This document shows, piece after piece, positions 23,095 to 26,730 of a DNA stretch of 26,730 nucleotides. Below the pieces are notes generated by a model that did no database searches, had not been told where the DNA came from, and saw only the letters and a list, made by a program, of their open reading frames with translations. The position numbers were made by a program, and so were the translations under genes. This DNA is from Actinomycetota bacterium (lineage in GTDB: Bacteria; Actinomycetota; Actinomycetes; Nanopelagicales; Nanopelagicaceae). The stretch is taken from positions 1 to 26,730 of the forward strand of contig CANCSL010000013.1 of assembly GCA_947380835.1 (NCBI GenBank). The letters are read 5' to 3'. The number at the start of each line of letters is the position of its first letter. Within the stretch, counting starts at the first letter, position 1.

Positions 23095-24483
23095 TTAGGC
23101 CATGAAGTTGATTGGCTCTTCCAACATTTCAGTGACCAAGGCAGCAATGGGCGAGCGCTCGCTTCGAGTCAAGGTGACATGGGCGAAAAGTGGGTGACCC
23201 TTGAGGGATTCGACGACCGCGACGACGCCATCGTGACGGCCGACCCGCAGGTTGTCGCGCTGGGCGACGTCATGGGTCAGAACGACTCGAGATCCCTGGC
23301 CAATCCGGGACATGACAGTGAGCAAAACCCCTCGCTCCAGCGACTGGGCCTCATCAACAATGACAAAGGAGTCATGAAGAGAGCGACCGCGGATATGGGT
23401 TAGGGGCAAAACTTCAATCAGTCCGCGATCGACGATCTCGTCGATGACATGCTCGCTGACCAGGGCGCCCAAAGTGTCAAAAACGGCCTGGGCCCAAGGC
23501 GACATCTTCTCGTTTTCAGATCCTGGCAGGTATCCCAGCTCTTGACCACCAACGGCATAGAGCGGGCGAAAGATAACGACCTTCTTATGGTGGCGTTTTT
23601 CTAGAACTGCCTCTAGCCCGGCGCAGAGAGCCAAGGCGCTTTTTCCGGTTCCGGCTCTGCCGCCCAGTGAAACTATTCCGATGTCATTGTCGAGCAAGAG
23701 ATCCAATGCGACTCTTTGTTCGGCGCTTCGGCCATGGAGACCAAACGCGGAGCGATCGCCACGAACCAACTGAATTGTCTTATCGGCCATAACGCGAGCG
23801 AGGGCGCTGCCTTTTTCTGAGTGCAAAACGATGCCGGTGTGGCATGGGAATTGAACTCCTAGTTCGTGGGCAACGCGATCGTTTTCATAGAGTGAGTCGA
23901 TGACTGAGTGCCCAACGTTGGCTTCAACCATTCCGGTCCAGCCCGATGTCAGGGCTAGTTCAGCCCGATACTCCTCGGACTCGACGCCAACCGATGAGGC
24001 CTTGACCCGAAGGGGCAGATCCTTAGTAACGAGCACGACTTCTCGGCTCTCGGCCATGAGGTTGCGAGCTATTGCCAGGATGCGAGAGTCATTGGACCCG
24101 TCACGAAGGAAGCCAGCAGGTAGCGATGATGCATCAGAGTGATTGAGTTCGACCTTGACCGTGCCACCGATCTCGTTGATGGCAATGGCTTCATCCAGAC
24201 GGCCGTGGGAGATGCGTAGGTCATCCAGAGTGCGCAGCGCGGCGCGGGCAAAATAGCCAAGTTCGGGGTGATCTCGTTTAGTTTCTAACTCTCCGATAAC
24301 GGTGATCGGAATAATGACCTCATGCTCGGCGAATCGGCCAAGCGCAGCAGGGTCCGCTAAAAGGACGCTGGTATCCAACACGTAGGTCTTACGACCCTTA
24401 TTTTGGCCTTTTGCCAAGTGATGGGACTCGCAATCTCTGGAGTTGTTCTCGAGGGGAAGGCCGTTCTCGCGAAGCGAAAACAT
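23095..24483 (-). CDS. phoH2: PhoH2-type PIN domain / PhoH ATPase fusion
   Basis: The protein has 462 residues. An N-terminal PIN nuclease domain shows four acidic positions: YVLDTSVLLADP (Asp37), VIGELETKR, NDSRILAIA and LVTKDLPLR. The C-terminal PhoH ATPase has Walker A GGRAGTGKS (274-282) and Walker B SFVIVDEAQS (372-381), with LTHDVAQRDN as the sensor region. PhoH2 proteins of mycobacteria are sequence-specific RNA helicases and ribonucleases related to toxin-antitoxin PIN proteins. No antitoxin-like ORF precedes it here: the 99 bp upstream are non-coding back to the cis-prenyltransferase. TTGTCC and GATAAG with a 16-nt spacer lie directly upstream, with the -10 only 5 nt from the ATG. 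The first 30 residues before the PIN domain are weakly supported. Confidence 0.92.
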   Translation of the reverse strand: MFSLRENGLPLENNSRDCESHHLAKGQNKGRKTYVLDTSVLLADPAALGRFAEHEVIIPITVIGELETKRDHPELGYFARAALRTLDDLRISHGRLDEAIAINEIGGTVKVELNHSDASSLPAGFLRDGSNDSRILAIARNLMAESREVVLVTKDLPLRVKASSVGVESEEYRAELALTSGWTGMVEANVGHSVIDSLYENDRVAHELGVQFPCHTGIVLHSEKGSALARVMADKTIQLVRGDRSAFGLHGRSAEQRVALDLLLDNDIGIVSLGGRAGTGKSALALCAGLEAVLEKRHHKKVVIFRPLYAVGGQELGYLPGSENEKMSPWAQAVFDTLGALVSEHVIDEIVDRGLIEVLPLTHIRGRSLHDSFVIVDEAQSLERGVLLTVMSRIGQGSRVVLTHDVAQRDNLRVGRHDGVVAVVESLKGHPLFAHVTLTRSERSPIAALVTEMLEEPINFMA

Positions 24484-24488
24484 CCAGC

Positions 24489-24516
24489 CTTATCCGCAAC
24501 GGTGCGTTTCGGACAA
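24489..24516 (-). promoter_or_regulatory. Candidate phoH2 promoter
   Basis: TTGTCC (24511-24516) and GATAAG (24489-24494) are separated by 16 nt on the minus strand. The start codon follows 5 nt later, so the transcript would be leaderless or nearly so. Confidence 0.35.
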
Positions 24517-24582
24517 TGAAAAGGTAGAACTGGAACGAGCCAAACCTGTGGCAACACGCGCAGGCCTAAAGTTAATTATTGG

Positions 24583-25389
24583 CTACAACCCGAATCTTTT
24601 ATGGCGCTGGGAATACGCCCGCAGCGCTCGTAGAAAGTCCACTCGCCGAAAATCTGGCCAGTAGGCCTCACAGAAGTAGAACTCCGAATGCGCGCTCTGC
24701 CACAGCAGGAAGCCACCCAAGCGCTGCTCCCCTGACGTCCTGATCACCAGTTCTGGATCGGGTTGTCCAGCCGTATAGAGGTGGCGCCCAATCTCATCTA
24801 CTGACACCAACGCTGCAATTTCTTCTGGGCTTTTTCCGTGCGCAGATTCTTCCAAAATTAAGTTCTTCACCGCATCGGCAATTTCAGAGCGACCGCCATA
24901 ACCGATCGCGACATTGACCTTGACGCCTTGAATTCCCTTTGTCTCTGCTGCAATGTGAGCAAGTTGTTCCTGAAGTGCCGGAGGCAATAGCTCCATGGAG
25001 CCGACCGGACGAATCTCCCAGCGCCGTTTCTTCGACAAGTCATCCACTGTCGCTCCGATGATGGCGAATAATTTGGTGAGCTCATCGGCCGAGCGATTGA
25101 GATTTTGGTTAGAGAGGAGCCACAAAGTAACTACTTGAACTTTGGCTTCTTCGCACCAATTCAGCAATTCAATAATCTTGTCAGCTCCGGCCCTGTGGCC
25201 GCGGGCAGATGAGACATCACCAGTCTCGGAGGGATTGGCTTTGGACCAGCGACGATTGCCATCAAGAATCACGCCGACGTGATGTGGAGTCTGGGTGAAA
25301 TCCAATTGCCGAAGCAGGCGCCGTTCATACAGCGGATAGAGCACGCTCTTGGCCGCCGGTTTAACAACGCTCTTCAGCAGGGAAAACAT
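24583..25389 (-). CDS. uppS: cis-Prenyltransferase (isoprenyl transferase, UppS family)
   Basis: The 268-residue protein carries VGVILDGNRRW with the catalytic Asp43, a conserved GHRAGADKI, the WLLSNQNLNR segment where UPP synthases have FSTENWKR, and RTSGEQRLGGFLLWQSAH with EFYFCEAYWPDF. The family condenses IPP onto an allylic diphosphate with Z-stereochemistry to build the lipid carrier for cell-wall synthesis. The WLLS-N-N pattern and phoH2 proximity resemble the short-chain enzyme Rv1086 (Z-farnesyl diphosphate synthase) rather than the long-chain UppS, so chain length is uncertain. The substrate IPP comes from IspH. The gene follows DUF3817 after 13 nt and belongs to the SURF1-DUF3817 operon. 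Confidence 0.93.
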   Translation of the reverse strand: MFSLLKSVVKPAAKSVLYPLYERRLLRQLDFTQTPHHVGVILDGNRRWSKANPSETGDVSSARGHRAGADKIIELLNWCEEAKVQVVTLWLLSNQNLNRSADELTKLFAIIGATVDDLSKKRRWEIRPVGSMELLPPALQEQLAHIAAETKGIQGVKVNVAIGYGGRSEIADAVKNLILEESAHGKSPEEIAALVSVDEIGRHLYTAGQPDPELVIRTSGEQRLGGFLLWQSAHSEFYFCEAYWPDFRRVDFLRALRAYSQRHKRFGL

Positions 25390-25402
25390 GAAAAGAAAAT
25401 AT

Positions 25403-25738
25403 CTATCCGTTACTTGCTTTGAAATCTGCGATGGCTTTGCGCTCCGCTACAAAAGAGGCAATAGGCAAAGTACCTGCCAAAATAAAGAGGATGGTGGATA
25501 CAAAACTCTTGCGCGCCTTCAAGCAATAATGAAACGCGGCCAAAACGTAAATCGGATAAGTAAAGCCATGAAGGATCGGAATCCAGACCACTTTGCTGTG
25601 AAGGGAAGGATTATCAATCAAGTACTTGATGGGTAGATCTACAAACCACAGAAGCAGTGACATAACCCCTGCCCAGATGGCCATGACTCTAAACCGCAAC
25701 ATCGCTCCCGCAAGAGATTCTTTTGAATTCCGACTCAT
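25403..25738 (-). CDS. DUF3817 integral membrane protein
   Basis: The protein has 111 residues from the ATG at 25738 (MSRNSKESLAGAMLRFRV). A TTG at 25759 would add seven residues but overlaps the SURF1 stop, and AAGG lies upstream of the ATG at a usable distance. Three hydrophobic helices are visible, with the family motifs LPIKYLI, ILHGFTYPIYVLAAFHY and the closing LAGTLPIASFVAERK. DUF3817 proteins are small membrane proteins of actinobacteria and some other bacteria, often beside SURF1. A role near respiratory or heme-linked membrane complexes is only inferred from neighbourhood. Confidence 0.88.
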   Translation of the reverse strand: MSRNSKESLAGAMLRFRVMAIWAGVMSLLLWFVDLPIKYLIDNPSLHSKVVWIPILHGFTYPIYVLAAFHYCLKARKSFVSTILFILAGTLPIASFVAERKAIADFKASNG

Positions 25739-25748
25739 GGTGCCAACC

Positions 25749-26498
25749 TTATCTCTCAATACTTTGGGAATTTTGCAGTGAAATGCGCTTAAATCTGGCG
25801 TTATAGAAAGGCGCTACCAGCACTAAGAGCGCCATAAACCACCAAATAAACACGTAGGAGATGTGCTGCCAATAGAAGCCTGGAGTTGTTGGTTTTGCAC
25901 CAGGGGCGCCGATCCGAGGGTAGGAAATAAGAGTGCCATCTTTGGTTTTTTCCTTGAGGGCGACAACGTAACCATCAAAGAGATTTAGCCCGTCGACCCC
26001 AGCAACAAGAGCTGGGTCCAAGCGACCCAAATTTCTAGAATCTGTGAGCGAATGATCTGTTGTCTGCCGCGGATAAAGCCGTCCTGAAATAAAGACTTCT
26101 TCGGTTGGCAGATTATTTGCTTCCGGAATATCTCCTACACCCCGTACAACCAAGATTCCTTCCGGAGGAGAGGCCGATGAGCTCACCCGGAGAAGTCCAA
26201 CGCTCAAAGAAATTACTTCTTTCTTGCCGTCGATCAGTGCCTCTTGGTAAGTAGCGACATAACTCTTGAGATATCGCCCGCTAACCGTTACCAATCGGTT
26301 GATTGCCCGATCGGAAAGGTTTGATCCAGCACTCGCGAGTGAATGAATTTCTGTGGCGGGTAGATCTTTCGCAGGTTTATTTAACCGCTGAACTTCTTGC
26401 CCACGGTGAAGTTGCCAAATGCCAAGTTCAGTAAAAGTACCTGCGACCAACAAAGTCAGCAATGCGATAGCGAGCAGGCGCCAGCGATTACTGCTCAT
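25749..26498 (-). CDS. SURF1-family cytochrome oxidase assembly protein
   Basis: The 249-residue protein has the SURF1 topology: an N-terminal membrane helix (LLAIALLTLLVAGTFTEL) running into the signature GIWQLHR (26-32), an extracytoplasmic middle region with VVRGVGDIP and VFISGRLYP, and a C-terminal YWQHISYVFIWWFMALLVLV helix. SURF1 proteins help insert heme into, and mature, heme-copper oxidases such as the aa3-type cytochrome c oxidase. The ATG at 26498 overlaps the 3' end of the preceding 45-codon ORF by 11 bp. DUF3817 starts 10 nt downstream. Confidence 0.9.
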   Translation of the reverse strand: MSSNRWRLLAIALLTLLVAGTFTELGIWQLHRGQEVQRLNKPAKDLPATEIHSLASAGSNLSDRAINRLVTVSGRYLKSYVATYQEALIDGKKEVISLSVGLLRVSSSASPPEGILVVRGVGDIPEANNLPTEEVFISGRLYPRQTTDHSLTDSRNLGRLDPALVAGVDGLNLFDGYVVALKEKTKDGTLISYPRIGAPGAKPTTPGFYWQHISYVFIWWFMALLVLVAPFYNARFKRISLQNSQSIER

Positions 26499-26625
26499 CG
26501 TTGCGGTTTTGCATCCGCTTGTAGCGACGGTAAAAATTCCAGAGCAGGAGGGCGACTGCAGTGCAGAGGATGATCATCGTGATGGACCCTGCAACGCCTA
26601 CGTTGATTGTGGCTTGATCGGACAT
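26488..26625 (-). CDS. 45-residue single-pass membrane protein upstream of SURF1
   Basis: A complete small ORF reads MSDQATINVGVAGSITMIIL at its start. The membrane helix (about residues 13-29) leads into a strongly basic tail (FYRRYKRMQNRNDEQ). The stop TAA lies inside the first four codons of SURF1 (11-bp overlap), which implies coupling. A GATAAT hexamer lies exactly 6 nt before its ATG, so it heads the SURF1-DUF3817-cis-prenyltransferase operon as a leaderless first gene. I recognise no family. Its size and position suggest a small accessory subunit or assembly factor for a membrane complex, but this is inference. Confidence 0.75.
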   Translation of the reverse strand: MSDQATINVGVAGSITMIILCTAVALLLWNFYRRYKRMQNRNDEQ

Positions 26626-26631
26626 GTTCCT

Positions 26632-26637
26632 ATTATC
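26632..26637 (-). promoter_or_regulatory. -10 element of the SURF1 operon
   Basis: GATAAT on the minus strand matches TATAAT at five of six positions and lies 6 nt (AGGAAC) before the ATG at 26625. It is the best single -10 seen in the window and fits a leaderless transcript. Confidence 0.55.
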
Positions 26638-26685
26638 TACCTTGCCTCCTCTTCGGCTGCGCCCAACCAGCCAGCGCCCACGTCC

Positions 26686-26691
26686 TACACT
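26686..26691 (+). promoter_or_regulatory. -10 element of the right-edge gene
   Basis: TACACT lies 7 nt before the GTG at 26699 on the plus strand. It is about 50 bp from the divergent GATAAT, so this pair of divergent promoters does not overlap. Confidence 0.4.
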
Positions 26692-26698
26692 TACCGAT

Positions 26699-26730
26699 GT
26701 GAGCCAGAGTGAATTTACCGATCCGTTCCT
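26699..26730 (+). CDS. Start of a plus-strand gene, 3' truncated by the window
   Basis: A GTG at 26699 opens the frame MSQSEFTDPF to the edge of the window. An overlapping ATG at 26697 is followed immediately by a stop, so only the GTG is usable. TACACT lies 7 nt upstream, as at other leaderless starts here. Ten residues are too few to name the product. Confidence 0.45.
   Translation, partial: MSQSEFTDPF

Noticed and set aside
23095..24483. PIN-domain toxin-antitoxin module at phoH2
   Set aside because: The 99 bp upstream contain no antitoxin-sized ORF, and the PIN domain is fused to a PhoH ATPase.

Overview
The window reads as a compact chromosomal segment of a streamlined actinobacterium (Actinomycetota). 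The evidence is WhiB7, an adnA-adnB pair, a two-domain PIN-PhoH protein, DUF6542, DUF3817 and SURF1, together with short or negative intergenic gaps. Base composition looks close to balanced by eye, well below Streptomyces or Mycobacterium. A small-genome aquatic lineage (Nanopelagicales-like) is a reasonable guess but is not proven here. No tRNA, rRNA, insertion sequence, prophage or CRISPR array was seen.

Left block, 1-13160: this follows the order of the mycobacterial Rv3196-Rv3202c region. It holds an E1/ThiF-like zinc protein (5' end outside the window), an ABC1-family kinase, then on the minus strand whiB7, a short leader ORF with an intrinsic terminator, uvrD2, nudC, and adnB-adnA. An endonuclease/exonuclease/phosphatase-family gene on the plus strand sits between nudC and adnB. 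The block combines double-strand-break resection (AdnAB), a second UvrD-type helicase, nucleotide or RNA-cap hydrolysis (NudC) and the antibiotic-stress regulator WhiB7.

Middle block, 13207-24483: this resembles the mycobacterial Rv1112-Rv1095 region. It holds typA, ychF, rmuC, DUF6542, ispH, xseA, xseB, a class I fumarase, a secreted transglycosylase-like protein and phoH2. The glpX and DUF4245 genes that I recall between xseB and fumarase in larger actinobacteria are absent. Right block, 24583-26730: a cis-prenyltransferase, DUF3817 and SURF1 form a minus-strand operon headed by a 45-residue membrane protein. A new plus-strand gene begins at the right edge.

Three regulatory patterns stand out. 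First, whiB7 appears to have a promoter with an AT-rich box, a roughly 416-nt leader, a 68-codon ORF and a terminator 80 nt before its start, which fits autoregulated attenuation. Second, many genes lack a Shine-Dalgarno and instead carry a -10-like hexamer 5-7 nt before the start codon, suggesting leaderless mRNAs. Third, two divergent gene pairs (nudC/EEP and ispH/xseA) share one symmetric element that supplies back-to-back -10 hexamers. A 31-bp tandem repeat at the ABC1/whiB7 convergent junction contains the end of whiB7.
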